A stretch of DNA of 64,000 nt from Spirochaetales bacterium (GCA_018433865.1 JAHDQJ010000022.1:27194-91193), one strand, 5' to 3'. Shown: positions 8,767-20,653, counted from the first letter of the stretch. The notes: a model not told the origin generated them from the sequence alone. Numbers and translations are program-made.

Positions 8767-10179
8767 ATGAATCTTTCCCTCTACAACACGATGTCCCGTA
8801 CGGTCGAAGCTTTCGAACCCTTGGAGAGACGACACGTCAGGATGTATTGTTGCGGACCTACCGTATATAATTTTGCCCATATCGGGAACCTCAAGACCTA
8901 TGTGTTCGAAGATATCCTGAGGCGGACGCTCGAGGCGGCCGGGTATCGCGTCACCCACGTCATGAACGTCACGGACGTCGGTCACCTGACCGATGACGGA
9001 GACGAGGGTGAGGACAAGATGGTCAAGTCCTCGAAAGAGAAAGGCCTCGATGTCCATGAGATCGCCCGGATGTACACCGACGCCTTCTTCCATGACACCG
9101 ATGCACTTAACATCCTCAGGCCGCACGTCGCTTGCCGGGCTACCGAGCATATCGAGGACATGATAGCCCTGATCAAGCGGCTCGAGGCGAAGGGGCATAC
9201 CTATGTGGCTGGTGGCAATGTCTATTTCAGCATTGATACGTTTCCCGACTACGGGAAACTGGCGAAACTCAATCTCGAGGAACTCAAGTCGGGAGCACGC
9301 ATCGACGTCGATGAGAACAAGCGCAATCCGAAGGATTTTGCCCTCTGGTTCACCAAATCCAAGTTCGAGAACCAGGTGATGGTGTGGGACTCCCCATGGG
9401 GAGTCGGATACCCCGGATGGCATATCGAATGTTCTGCGATGAGCATGAAATACCTGGGAGAATCCTTCGATATCCACTGTGGTGGCATAGACCACATTCC
9501 CGTGCACCACACCAACGAGATCGCCCAGAGTGAGGCCGCGACCGGGAAACCGTGGGTCAAGTACTGGGTTCACGGAGAGTTCCTGATCAACGAGACGGGA
9601 AAGATTTCCAAGTCGAAAGGGGAGTTCCTGACACTCTCCGTGTTGCAGGAGAAGGGTTTCGATCCCATGGATTTCCGATTCTTCTGCTTGGGCGGACACT
9701 ATCGTTCCCAGCTCGTCTTCTCCTGGGAATCGATGGATGCGGCGAGGAACGGACGGCGCAACCTGGTCCGCCAAGTGCGTGCACTGAAGGAGCAGGCTGC
9801 AGCTTCCTCGGTACTCTGTGCCGAAGCCCAGTCGTATGTCGATGAGTTCTCAGGACATCTCGGAAACGACCTGAATGCACCGCGCGGGCTCGCTACCCTG
9901 TGGAGCTTGCTGAAGGACAACTCGATCAAGCCGGGTGACAAGCTTGGCGCACTGTACCGGATGGACGGGATTCTCGGTCTCGGACTCGATTCGCCCGAAC
10001 AGGAGAAGGAGGAGGAAACGGCTATTCCCCACCAGATACTTGCACTGGTGGAAGAGCGGCTCAAGGCCAAGCGGGAGAAGAATTATCACCGGGCGGATGA
10101 GTTGCGTGCTATAGTGGAGAAAGCCGGATACAAGCTTACGGACACTCCCGGCACAACGCAAGTCAGCAAAACGTTGTAA
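8767..10179 (+). CDS. cysS: Cysteinyl-tRNA synthetase
   Basis: A 470-residue class I aminoacyl-tRNA synthetase that charges tRNA-Cys. The zinc-binding cysteine lies in MYCCGPTVYN, the HIGH-type motif is HIGN at residues 38-41, the zinc ligands GWHIECSAMS and HIPVHHTNE follow, and the KMSKS-type motif reads GKISKSKG near residue 277. Length matches the family. AGGAGA precedes ATG 8767 by 6 bases. It may be transcribed together with the sigma factor gene 28 bases downstream. A possible -10 box TACAAT lies at 8725-8730, facing the murB promoter in the opposite direction. Confidence 0.96.
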   Translation: MNLSLYNTMSRTVEAFEPLERRHVRMYCCGPTVYNFAHIGNLKTYVFEDILRRTLEAAGYRVTHVMNVTDVGHLTDDGDEGEDKMVKSSKEKGLDVHEIARMYTDAFFHDTDALNILRPHVACRATEHIEDMIALIKRLEAKGHTYVAGGNVYFSIDTFPDYGKLAKLNLEELKSGARIDVDENKRNPKDFALWFTKSKFENQVMVWDSPWGVGYPGWHIECSAMSMKYLGESFDIHCGGIDHIPVHHTNEIAQSEAATGKPWVKYWVHGEFLINETGKISKSKGEFLTLSVLQEKGFDPMDFRFFCLGGHYRSQLVFSWESMDAARNGRRNLVRQVRALKEQAAASSVLCAEAQSYVDEFSGHLGNDLNAPRGLATLWSLLKDNSIKPGDKLGALYRMDGILGLGLDSPEQEKEEETAIPHQILALVEERLKAKREKNYHRADELRAIVEKAGYKLTDTPGTTQVSKTL

Positions 10180-10207
10180 CCATGAAGGCAGAAGAGTTGT
10201 TAAGTGT

Positions 10208-10735
10208 ATGGAAATAAAGAGCAGCGAAAATGAATCGTTCAGGCATGTATATGAGGAGGTGTTCCCGGTGGTGATGCGCGTGGCGTATCACGTAACCTAC
10301 AACATGGATGTCTCCGAGGATATCTGCCAGGAAGCGTTCATCCGGTTCTACGAGAAGAACATCGATTTCCGTTCGGTCGACGAAGCCAAGTACTGGCTGA
10401 TCAGGGTTACGAAGAACCTGGCGATCAATGTGATGAAACGGAAATCGAGGGAGCAGGCGATGGTCGAGAAGATCAAGAAAGCTCCGAAGGTTCCCATGCG
10501 TAACGGAGAGGATGCACTGATCGATTCCGAAACGAGGACGTTGGTCCGGGAGGCTGTGGAGAAATTGCCGGAGAAGCTGAAGGCGGTATTGGTCCTCAAG
10601 GAATATGCCGACTTGAACTACAAGCAGATCGCCGGGATCCTCCGAATTTCCGAGAGCAATGTGAAGGTCAGGGTGCATCGTGCCAGGAAAATCATGGAAT
10701 CGATGCTTGACCGGGAGGAAATGCATGTGTCTTGA
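10208..10735 (+). CDS. RNA polymerase sigma factor, ECF type
   Basis: A 175-residue sigma-70 family factor with only regions 2 and 4, as in extracytoplasmic-function sigmas. Region 2 (residues 15-80) contains VSEDICQEAFIRFYE and AKYWLIRVTKNLAIN; region 4 (about 120-170) contains LPEKLKAVLVLKEYADLNYKQIA and the helix-turn-helix SESNVKVRVHRARK. It overlaps the next gene by 11 bases, the usual layout for a sigma factor and its membrane anti-sigma. The regulon and inducing stress cannot be inferred. No strong Shine-Dalgarno sequence is visible before ATG 10208, and the alternative upstream ATG is out of frame. Confidence 0.88.
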   Translation: MEIKSSENESFRHVYEEVFPVVMRVAYHVTYNMDVSEDICQEAFIRFYEKNIDFRSVDEAKYWLIRVTKNLAINVMKRKSREQAMVEKIKKAPKVPMRNGEDALIDSETRTLVREAVEKLPEKLKAVLVLKEYADLNYKQIAGILRISESNVKVRVHRARKIMESMLDREEMHVS

Positions 10736-11306
10736 TGACCAGATTCTCAATACCTATCTCGATGGCGAGCTGACCGAACCATGGAAGACCCAGGTCGAGG
10801 AGCATCTCAACTATTGCGTTGCATGCAAGACCAGGTTCGAGCAGTTGCGCTCCTTGCATGCGGTAGTCTCGGGCTCCAGGCTTGAGGACGAGACCATCGC
10901 GGTTCACCAGAATCGGGTGCTGCAGTTCATCGAGAAGAACTACATGGAGAAACGGCACAAGGTCGGGTTTCTCCACAGGGACTTTCGGGTAAAGACCCCC
11001 ATGTTGCTTACGGCCGCTGCCGCGTTCGTCTTCGTACTGGTCGGTGCACTGCTCCTGGGGCCTGGAAAGCAAGCCGATGCGAACGAACTGATCCCTCGCG
11101 TCCTTCCCGCCTCGGAAGGTTCGTTGGTCCAGGTCCGTGCGACCGAAGGCCTGGCGGCAAGCCAGGTGCTCGAGAGCTTTCCGCTTGAGGAGATCTTGAA
11201 ATATCTCGATGCGAAGGGCTATGCGGTGGAGCTCCGGGTGAAGGGAATCCAACCTGTCGGCGAGGCGATGATGGTGCCTACGGAGGAATCTCCGGCGGCC
11301 GAATGA
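10725..11306 (+). CDS. Membrane anti-sigma factor with zinc-finger (HC2) domain
   Basis: A 193-residue protein with an N-terminal anti-sigma domain (LNTYLDGELTEPWKTQVEEHL) and the zinc-binding H-x3-C-x2-C motif HLNYCVAC near residues 27-34. One transmembrane helix (MLLTAAAAFVFVLVGALLLG, about residues 88-107) puts the ~85-residue C-terminal part outside the cytoplasm. It should hold the preceding sigma factor inactive until an envelope signal releases it. ATG 10725 overlaps the end of the sigma gene by 11 bases and has GGGAGG upstream; a longer in-frame start at 10680 would lie inside the sigma gene and is unlikely. A strong terminator follows. Confidence 0.85.
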   Translation: MCLDDQILNTYLDGELTEPWKTQVEEHLNYCVACKTRFEQLRSLHAVVSGSRLEDETIAVHQNRVLQFIEKNYMEKRHKVGFLHRDFRVKTPMLLTAAAAFVFVLVGALLLGPGKQADANELIPRVLPASEGSLVQVRATEGLAASQVLESFPLEEILKYLDAKGYAVELRVKGIQPVGEAMMVPTEESPAAE

Positions 11307-11334
11307 AGCGCATCAAGGATCCTCGTAGGAAGAG

Positions 11335-11358
11335 CCGGACGAACTGTCCGGTTTTTTT
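11335..11358 (+). terminator. Intrinsic terminator after the sigma/anti-sigma pair
   Basis: CCGGAC, a five-base loop and GTCCGG form a perfect 6-bp stem directly followed by seven T. Confidence 0.9.
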
Positions 11359-11364
11359 GCGCAG

Positions 11365-11393
11365 TTGTCACGATAGGGTGATTTTGCTAGTAT
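11365..11393 (+). promoter_or_regulatory. valS promoter
   Basis: TTGTCA (11365-11370), a 17-base spacer ending in TGC, and TAGTAT (11388-11393) form a good sigma-70 promoter placed just after the terminator. The leader to valS is about 40 bases. No T-box motif is visible. Confidence 0.7.
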
Positions 11394-11441
11394 GGGTGAT
11401 CGCAATGCGAGGCGCATCCGCATCGTCCCAGGAGGAAGTCC

Positions 11442-14102
<2,661 letters not shown>

Positions 14103-14110
14103 GCAACCAT

Positions 14111-14143
14111 GGAAAAACGGGCCTGATCAAAGGATCGGCCCGT
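14111..14143 (-). terminator. Intrinsic terminator for the small histone-like gene
   Basis: ACGGGCC (14117-14123) pairs with GGCCCGT (14137-14143). The AAAAA on its left is a U run for minus-strand transcripts, so it mainly serves the gene at 14168-14344. Confidence 0.65.
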
Positions 14144-14167
14144 CAATACACATCAGCGTTCTGATAC

Positions 14168-14344
14168 TCAGATCTCGCTTTTTTCTTCCTGGATCTCTTT
14201 TCTGCGGTCTTTTGCGAGCTTGGCGATTTCGCCGAGTGCCTTTCTGGCGCGTGCGGCAGAAGCTTTGATACCTTTTTCGGTGAACTTCTGGTTCTCGGCG
14301 ATGTACGCTTCATACTGAGCGACGATCTGCTCATGAATAGTCAT
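14168..14344 (-). CDS. Small basic protein resembling histone H1-like Hc1
   Basis: A 58-residue highly charged helical protein. The central segment GIKASAARARKALGEIAKLAKDRRKEIQ, followed by Glu/Lys, resembles bacterial Hc1-type histone H1-like proteins found in chlamydiae, Bacteroidota and spirochaetes, which compact DNA. The likeness is from memory and the protein is short. I chose ATG 14344 because AGGAGGC lies 7 bases upstream; a longer reading frame reaches 14401 but has no ribosome-binding site. It is flanked by its own terminator and by an AT-rich promoter-like region, so it is probably monocistronic and well expressed. Confidence 0.6.
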   Translation of the reverse strand: MTIHEQIVAQYEAYIAENQKFTEKGIKASAARARKALGEIAKLAKDRRKEIQEEKSEI

Positions 14345-14455
14345 TGGCAAGCCTCCTGTTACTTCATGGAACAATTCTACCACATCTGAAGCAATTGACA
14401 AGAAATTTCACGCCAATAACGCAAAAAATACACGCTGAATCGCGTTAATTTGACT

Positions 14456-15676
14456 CTAATTCAGTTTTTTTCGAATGATGAAGCCCTCGGAAACCGATTT
14501 ATCGGTCCTCAGGAGGACCGACTGGTGGTGATTCGCCCATGCGACCGGGTTTCCCTCTTCGTCTTCGAGGGAAAATCCGGCATCCTCGATCGCGAGTGTT
14601 TCAGGACCTATGTACTCCACCGGAACCCCTGTCTCGATCTTGTTCTTCAGGTAGAGGCGGTATACTCCGGGTGCGACAGCACTTCCGACCGTACCGATCA
14701 GCAGGTAATCCTTCAGGTAACTGATCTCGGTAGGATTCGCAATATGTTCCGAGTCGAAGAAGAACCCGGTCGAAAACTCACGGTGACTGACCCGGAACAA
14801 TTCGTCACGGAATTCCTTCCAATCCGCTGCCCCCGGTTTTCCCTGCAATGCATCAAGGGCCTTCCGATACGCCCTGGTCACCGTGGCGACATAGTACAGT
14901 GATTTCATCCTGCCTTCGATCTTCATCGAGTCGACACCCGCGTCACGCAGCGAGCCGAGGTGATCGATCATGCACAGGTCCTTCGACGAGAGGATGGTGG
15001 TGTACCCGTCTCCTTCGTATACAGGGAAATATTCGCCTGGCCGGGATTCTTCTTCCAGCGCATGCTCCTTTTCGAGCAAACGGTAGGTCCATCGGCAAGT
15101 ATGGGCACAATCACCTTGGTTGGCGCTTCTTCCCGTCATGAACGCACTGAGGAAGCATCTGCCCGAGTATGCCATGCACATCGCCCCATGCACGAAGGTT
15201 TCGATCTCCATCTCGGGAACCGCATCCTTGATCCGCCTGATATCCCTGAGCGGAGTCTCCCGTCCCAGGATGACCCGGGAGAATCCGAAATCACGATACG
15301 CAGCAACCGCTGCGCTGTTGAGACAGTTCGCCTGGGTGCTCAGGTGAAGTGCGCGCGACGAGCCGAAATGATTTCTCAGCAACGCCGCGGCTCCGAGATC
15401 GCTGACGATGAAGGCATCGAACGGGTAGGCAGCGAGAGTCGCAAGCCTCTCGGCGAGCAACCCGAGGTCATCCTCGTGCAGATAGCTGTTGACCGCTGCA
15501 TACAGTTTCTTGTTGCCCTTGAGGTTCCTCAGCGCATCGATGTCCCGGTCCCCGATATTCCCTGCGCGGGTGCGCAGGGAGAATTCGTGCATCCCGATGT
15601 ATGCCGCATCTGCTCCGTAGGCATAGGCATAGGACAATTTCTCGAGTGTCCCTGCGGGACTCAGCAGTTCGATCAT
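14456..15676 (-). CDS. Peptidase U32 family protein, TrhP/YegQ-like
   Basis: A 406-residue U32 protein. MIELLSPAGTLEKL and GADAAYIGM open the barrel, and the conserved cysteines in VHGAMCMAYSGRCFLS and GDCAHTCRW form the four-Cys set seen in the YegQ/TrhP branch. Characterised members use prephenate in hydroxylating a uridine at the tRNA wobble position (ho5U34) or act on 23S rRNA (RlhA); the label protease is historical. Its ATG follows the stop codon of lon with no gap (TAG then ATG), so the two are cotranscribed and translationally coupled. Whether it modifies tRNA or rRNA here is open. Confidence 0.87.
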   Translation of the reverse strand: MIELLSPAGTLEKLSYAYAYGADAAYIGMHEFSLRTRAGNIGDRDIDALRNLKGNKKLYAAVNSYLHEDDLGLLAERLATLAAYPFDAFIVSDLGAAALLRNHFGSSRALHLSTQANCLNSAAVAAYRDFGFSRVILGRETPLRDIRRIKDAVPEMEIETFVHGAMCMAYSGRCFLSAFMTGRSANQGDCAHTCRWTYRLLEKEHALEEESRPGEYFPVYEGDGYTTILSSKDLCMIDHLGSLRDAGVDSMKIEGRMKSLYYVATVTRAYRKALDALQGKPGAADWKEFRDELFRVSHREFSTGFFFDSEHIANPTEISYLKDYLLIGTVGSAVAPGVYRLYLKNKIETGVPVEYIGPETLAIEDAGFSLEDEEGNPVAWANHHQSVLLRTDKSVSEGFIIRKKLN

Positions 15677-18043
15677 CTAGGAAACCTTGGAACCGGAGGT
15701 GTTACCGAACGCAAAGGTGAGCACCTCGTCGAACGTGGAGACGGGGTGGAACTCGATACCCTCCTTGATCTCCGCATCCAGCTCATCCAGGTCTCGCTTG
15801 TTGAACTTCGGAATCAGGATCGTCTTGATCTTGTTCCTCCGTGCGGCAAGCACTTTCTCCTTCAGCCCTCCGATGGGCATCACCTTGCCGACCAAATCCA
15901 ATTCACCTGTCATCGCCAGGTCCGCAGCGATCACACGATCGGTGACGAGCGAATACAGTGCACTTGCCATCGTGATTCCCGCTGAGGGACCATCCTTCGG
16001 GGTGGCTCCCTCGGGAACGTGCAGGTGGATCGCATGGGTATCGAACCAGGAGATTTCGATGCCGTGCTTCGATGCGATGGACTTCAGGTGGGTCAATGCG
16101 ATGCTGGCAGACTCTTGCATCACCTCGCCGAGCTTTCCGGTAAGCTTGAGTTCCCCCTTGCCGGGGTAGGAGACGGCTTCGATCACCAGTGTATCACCAC
16201 CCATGCTCGTCCACGCAAGTCCGATGGCCATGCCTGGCCGATCGGCACGGAGGATCTCGTCCTCATGGAATATGGGTTGGCCCAGATACTCGACCATCTT
16301 CTCACGAGTGATACGTACCGGGAGTTTCGGTGAGCTCTCCAGGATCTCCCTGGCTGCCTTCCGGTGGATGCGGTCCAACGACTTCTCGTAGTTGCGCACG
16401 CCAGCCTCACGGGCATATGATTCGGCGATCTCCTGAAGGATTTCCGTGGTGTAGGAGATTTCCTTCCGATCGAGACCGTGTTTCTTCAGGCTCTTCGGTA
16501 CGAGGTATTTCTTTCCGATGGCAAGCTTTTCCTGGGTCGTGTAGCCGGCGATGTGGATCACCTCCATCCGGTCGAGCAGCGGCCTGGGAATCGTCTCCAG
16601 CGTATTCGCAGTCACGATGAAAAGCACCTGCGAGATATCGAACGGCAGGTCGAGGTAGTAGTCGCGGAACCCCTGGTTCTGCTCGGGATCGAGGACCTCC
16701 AGGAGTGCCGCAGCCGGATCTCCCTGGAATGAGATTCCCATCTTGTCGATCTCGTCGATCAGGAAGACGGGATTCTTCGATTTCACCGTCTTCAGGCCTT
16801 GGATCACCTTGCCGGGCATCGCGCCGATATAGGTCCGCCGGTGTCCCTTGATCTCGGCCTCGTCACGCATGCCTCCGACGCTGAACCGGTAATACTCTTT
16901 CTTCAGGGCCCGTGCGATGGATTTTCCCACGCTCGTCTTTCCGACTCCCGGAGGGCCTACCAGACAGATGATCGATCCCTTGGTATCTTGCTTTTTCTTG
17001 CGTACCGCAAGATATTCCAGGATCCTGTCCTTCACATCCTTCAACCCATAGTGGTCGCGCTCGAGGATCTTCTTTGCCGCATCGAGGGAGAAATCCTCCG
17101 GCTTGGGATCCTGCCATGGGAGTGCGGCGATCGTCTCCAGGTAGGTCCTGGTGATGGAGTAATCGGGGCTGTTCGGATCGAGCGACTGGAATTTTTCCAG
17201 TTCGTTGCCTACCGCCTCGGCAACTTCACCCTGCAAGTTCAGCGCGGCGATCTGCTTGGCAATCTTGTTGAACACGGCGCTGCGAGGATCGCTGGTGAGC
17301 CCAAGCTCCTGTTGGATGTGCTTGAGTTCCTCCCTGAGGAAATATTCCCGCTGATTCTTCTCGAGCTTGCTGTTGACGCGGTTCTGGATCTGCTCCTGCA
17401 TCGCGAGGACCTGCTGTTCCTTCTTGATGAACACCAACACTCGCTCCATCCTTCTGCGTACGTTCAGTGTCTCGAGGATGCGCTGTTGCTGCCTGCGATC
17501 GATATTGATGATCGAGGCGATGAAGTCTGCCATCTTTCCCGCCTGGTCGATGTTCACCATGTTCAGCCGCATCTCCTCGGTGAAGAGGGGATTGCCTTTC
17601 GAAAGTTTTTTCGTCTCGGTGATGAGCTGACGTGTCCAGGCCTTGAGCTCGGTCGGGTTGTCCTCGATATCATTCAGGTAGTCAACCTCTGCAAGGATAA
17701 ACTTGCCGCTGGTGTGGAACTCGCGCACCTGGAACCGCTTGAGCGTCGAGATGAAAATGTTCATGCCGCCATCGGGCAACTTGATCCGCTTGATGATCTT
17801 GGCAATGGTCCCGACACGGTACAGGTTGTCGATCTCATAATCGGTCTTGTTTTCGTCCTTCACCAGAAGGAGTCCGAGGTCGCCACCGTGCGACATCGCC
17901 TGGGTAACGATTTCTATGTCATCCTTGCTCTCCACCACCAACGGGGTGAACAGCCCGGGAAAGATCGGGTTTCCTACCAGAGGGAGTACGAAAAGGTTGC
18001 GGGGCAGGGTCTGCTCAACGGGCATCAATTCCTGGTCTGCCAT
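15677..18043 (-). CDS. lon: ATP-dependent Lon protease
   Basis: A 788-residue LonA protease that degrades misfolded and regulatory proteins in the cytoplasm. It has the N-terminal substrate domain (RNLFVLPLVGNPIFPG), the AAA+ module with Walker A GPPGVGKTS and Walker B VFLIDEIDKMG, and the serine-lysine protease domain with DGPSAGITMA (catalytic Ser) and a Lys in GGLKEKVLAARR. I place the start at ATG 18043 because GGAGG lies 9 bases upstream; a longer in-frame start at 18076 lacks such a site. The U32 gene follows without a gap. No heat-shock element was recognised. Confidence 0.96.
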   Translation of the reverse strand: MADQELMPVEQTLPRNLFVLPLVGNPIFPGLFTPLVVESKDDIEIVTQAMSHGGDLGLLLVKDENKTDYEIDNLYRVGTIAKIIKRIKLPDGGMNIFISTLKRFQVREFHTSGKFILAEVDYLNDIEDNPTELKAWTRQLITETKKLSKGNPLFTEEMRLNMVNIDQAGKMADFIASIINIDRRQQQRILETLNVRRRMERVLVFIKKEQQVLAMQEQIQNRVNSKLEKNQREYFLREELKHIQQELGLTSDPRSAVFNKIAKQIAALNLQGEVAEAVGNELEKFQSLDPNSPDYSITRTYLETIAALPWQDPKPEDFSLDAAKKILERDHYGLKDVKDRILEYLAVRKKKQDTKGSIICLVGPPGVGKTSVGKSIARALKKEYYRFSVGGMRDEAEIKGHRRTYIGAMPGKVIQGLKTVKSKNPVFLIDEIDKMGISFQGDPAAALLEVLDPEQNQGFRDYYLDLPFDISQVLFIVTANTLETIPRPLLDRMEVIHIAGYTTQEKLAIGKKYLVPKSLKKHGLDRKEISYTTEILQEIAESYAREAGVRNYEKSLDRIHRKAAREILESSPKLPVRITREKMVEYLGQPIFHEDEILRADRPGMAIGLAWTSMGGDTLVIEAVSYPGKGELKLTGKLGEVMQESASIALTHLKSIASKHGIEISWFDTHAIHLHVPEGATPKDGPSAGITMASALYSLVTDRVIAADLAMTGELDLVGKVMPIGGLKEKVLAARRNKIKTILIPKFNKRDLDELDAEIKEGIEFHPVSTFDEVLTFAFGNTSGSKVS

Positions 18044-18146
18044 GAATAATCCTCCACATGTCATTGATTCGCGCATGGGTGCACACGCACAATGTACTAA
18101 AAGTTCGCGCTGTCGTGAAGGCTCGCCAGGGGAGGTTTTCCCCTGC

Positions 18147-18869
18147 TTACGAAGAAATCGTTGCGACGATATGTTCGGCGATCACCTTCGCTCCCGAGGG
18201 GTTGGGATGTATGCCGTCGATCGTGACGGCCAGGTTTCTCCCGGTGGCCAGCAAGGAGGCCTTCCGCTCATCCGCACCGACGAGCCGCGCATCAAGGTCG
18301 AGTTGCATCGGATCATCGGGAAGGTAGGGATTCTGTCCGGTCGATACATCCCGTATGCGCTGTTCCAGAGGAGTCGCGATATCGCACCATACGGTCCTTT
18401 CATACGAACGTGCGTGGGTTCTCATCATTTCGTTACGCTTGCGCCGCGCCTCATTCAAGGGAGAACCGAGATCCTCGCCCAGAGGCACGATCGCACACAG
18501 GATGATGCGTACGGTATCGGATGCATCCAGCAGCTCCTGCATCAGTTCCTTGAATACCGGAAGGAATCGGCCATCGTCGGGAATCGGCGGTGTGTGCTTG
18601 CTGATCAGGTTGCGACCCCGTTCGGCCCACTTCGGATGGTGGGCGAGCATGTAGGGGATCAAGAGGTCGTTCGCTCCCGACTGCAGCATGAGTGTCTGCC
18701 GGCCGATGCCATGCGATCGCTTGAGCTTTCCGATCGCGCGGACTGCCGATCCCGCCCAGGTCTCGCCTTCGATCCCGTGAGCCTCGGTGGGAAACGGAAG
18801 GTATCGCCTGAAGGCGATGCCGATCCTCCCCACGGTCAGGGAGTCTCCGTACAGCAGGATTGCAGACAC
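18147..18869 (-). CDS. SGNH/GDSL-type hydrolase
   Basis: A 240-residue esterase/lipase-fold protein without a signal peptide, so probably cytoplasmic. Block I is YGDSLTVG with the nucleophile serine (residue 10), block III is LQSGANDLL, and block V is DGIHPNPSGA with the catalytic Asp and His. Acyl-ester or acetyl-xylan type substrates are typical of the superfamily, but the substrate cannot be told. It begins 4 bases after the stop codon of the transporter gene upstream and is cotranscribed with it. Confidence 0.82.
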   Translation of the reverse strand: MSAILLYGDSLTVGRIGIAFRRYLPFPTEAHGIEGETWAGSAVRAIGKLKRSHGIGRQTLMLQSGANDLLIPYMLAHHPKWAERGRNLISKHTPPIPDDGRFLPVFKELMQELLDASDTVRIILCAIVPLGEDLGSPLNEARRKRNEMMRTHARSYERTVWCDIATPLEQRIRDVSTGQNPYLPDDPMQLDLDARLVGADERKASLLATGRNLAVTIDGIHPNPSGAKVIAEHIVATISS

Positions 18870-18873
18870 CTGG

Positions 18874-19524
18874 TCAGACCTCCTTGTCCGCCGTCACTTC
18901 GGATTTTCGCACCCACCACACGCCGAGATAGCACAACGGCGTATCGAGAAGGGCAAAGACCACCTTGAAGGCCCAATAGGGGATGATGAGACTGAACAGG
19001 AAAGGAACGGTATAGCGCTCATTGATGTGGTAGAACGCGATGAACATGAAGATCGTGGTATCGATGAACTGGCTGATGATGGTGCTCACATTGTTGCGGA
19101 TCCACAGATGCTTGTCCTTGGTCATCCGTTTTATGGCGCTGAAGGTGAGCACGTCCACGTGCTGGGCAATGAAGAAGGATATGAGACTCGCAGCAGTCAT
19201 GCGCATGCTGGATCCGAATATGGCGGCGTAGGATTCTTGCATCGACCAGGTAGGATTCGCAGGGAGCATGATGCACAGGCCCATCATCAGGAACATGAAG
19301 ACGAGCATGATGGTCGAGAGGTTGACGAATTGGCTGCTGGTCTTGCGGCCGAAGACTTCACCGATGATGTCGGTGACCAGGAACAGTATCGGCATGAAGA
19401 AGATGCCTACGGATGCCCTGACGGAACCGAGCGTGGTGATCTTCGATCCCAGTGTGTTCACCAGTACCATGGAAGTAAGGTACAGGGCGAACAGGAACTG
19501 TTTCTTTTGGTCTTTGGTACGCAT
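18874..19524 (-). CDS. Queuosine precursor transporter (YhhQ/VUT_1 family)
   Basis: A 216-residue integral membrane protein of the VUT_1 family, with about six transmembrane helices. The N-terminal LTSMVLVNTLGSKI and the segment LVTDIIGEVFGRK are family hallmarks, as is FIDTTIFMFIAF. Characterised members import the queuosine precursors preQ0 or preQ1 (YhhQ) for tRNA wobble modification; no queuosine gene or preQ1 riboswitch is visible next to it. I chose ATG 19524 with GAGGTGATG upstream; the frame stays open further upstream to 19614 but without a ribosome-binding site. Confidence 0.83.
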   Translation of the reverse strand: MRTKDQKKQFLFALYLTSMVLVNTLGSKITTLGSVRASVGIFFMPILFLVTDIIGEVFGRKTSSQFVNLSTIMLVFMFLMMGLCIMLPANPTWSMQESYAAIFGSSMRMTAASLISFFIAQHVDVLTFSAIKRMTKDKHLWIRNNVSTIISQFIDTTIFMFIAFYHINERYTVPFLFSLIIPYWAFKVVFALLDTPLCYLGVWWVRKSEVTADKEV

Positions 19525-19608
19525 GGCATCACCTCGTGAAGCAGATGAGCAAGACAGTAGCGGAATTCCACAAATTGGTAAAGAGACCCCTTGGCCGATG
19601 AATATCTG

Positions 19609-19636
19609 TTGCATTTTGTTGCGCCATTGCTATACT
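19609..19636 (+). promoter_or_regulatory. arcC promoter
   Basis: TTGCAT (19609-19614), a 16-base spacer and TATACT (19631-19636) lie upstream of the carbamate kinase gene. The leader is about 50 bases. Confidence 0.6.
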
Positions 19637-19691
19637 GTCAACAGCGGGATGAAGCGGGTGAGCTTCGCATGCCCAGCCAATGGAGAAGACG

Positions 19692-20639
19692 ATGGAAGAG
19701 AGCAAATTGATAGTGATCGCGATCGGAGGGAACTCCCTCATCGAGGACAGCAAGCACGTGACGGTCAAGAGTCAGTACGAGGCGGCACGCAAGACCGCCA
19801 GCCACATCGTCAGGCTGGTCCGCAGCGGCCATCGTGTGGTCATAGCGCATGGGAACGGGCCGCAAGTCGGATTCATCCTTCTACGTGCGGAATTCGCGAA
19901 GTCGATACTCCACTCGGTCCCGCTCGATTCGTGTGTAGCCGATACCCAGGGAGCCATCGGATACCAGTTGCAAATGGCCTTGTACAACGAATTCGCGAAG
20001 GAAGGGCTCTCCCCGCAAGTCGTCACCGTGGTTACGCAGGTCGAGGTCGATCCCCGGGACCCCTCCTTCCTCAAGCCGACCAAGCCGATCGGCTCCTTCA
20101 TGTCCAAGGAAGATGCCGACAACCATCGGCTGAACGACGGATGGGATGTGGTGGAGGATGCGGGACGGGGCTACCGACGCGTGGTCGCCTCCCCGAAGCC
20201 GATCTCCATCGTTGAGCTTGGGACGGTAAAGACGCTTGTCGACCACAACGTCATCGTGATTGCCGCCGGCGGTGGCGGAATTCCCGTGGTCAGACATCCC
20301 GACGGAACGTTGGAAGGTCTCGAGGCGGTGATCGACAAGGATCTCGCGGCAGCATTGATGGCGAAAGAGCTCAAGGCCGATCTGTTCGTCATCTCCACCG
20401 CCGTCGAGAAGGTATGTCTCAACTACGGCAAACCATCGCAGAAAGAACTCGACACCATCGGATTGAAAGAATGCCAGACCTATGTGGACGAGGGCCATTT
20501 CGCCCCCGGAAGCATGTTGCCGAAGATCTTGGCGATGATGGATTTCGTGAAGACGACCGGGCATGTGGGCCTGATCACCAATCCCGAAAACATCTGGGCA
20601 GCTCTCTACGAGGGGAAGGGTACGAAGATCGTTCCCTGA
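19692..20639 (+). CDS. arcC: Carbamate kinase
   Basis: A 315-residue carbamate kinase of the amino acid kinase family, which in catabolism makes ATP from carbamoyl phosphate and ADP. VIAIGGNSLI and VIAHGNGPQVG form the nucleotide and carbamate sites, DTQGAIGYQLQ is typical of the family, and VIAAGGGGIPV and VIDKDLAAAL line the phosphate path. GGAGAA precedes ATG 19692, which I prefer to ATG 19680. No arginine deiminase, ornithine carbamoyltransferase or other source of carbamoyl phosphate is adjacent, so the feeding pathway is unknown here. Confidence 0.93.
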   Translation: MEESKLIVIAIGGNSLIEDSKHVTVKSQYEAARKTASHIVRLVRSGHRVVIAHGNGPQVGFILLRAEFAKSILHSVPLDSCVADTQGAIGYQLQMALYNEFAKEGLSPQVVTVVTQVEVDPRDPSFLKPTKPIGSFMSKEDADNHRLNDGWDVVEDAGRGYRRVVASPKPISIVELGTVKTLVDHNVIVIAAGGGGIPVVRHPDGTLEGLEAVIDKDLAAALMAKELKADLFVISTAVEKVCLNYGKPSQKELDTIGLKECQTYVDEGHFAPGSMLPKILAMMDFVKTTGHVGLITNPENIWAALYEGKGTKIVP

Positions 20640-20653
20640 GCCTCACGCCTGGG

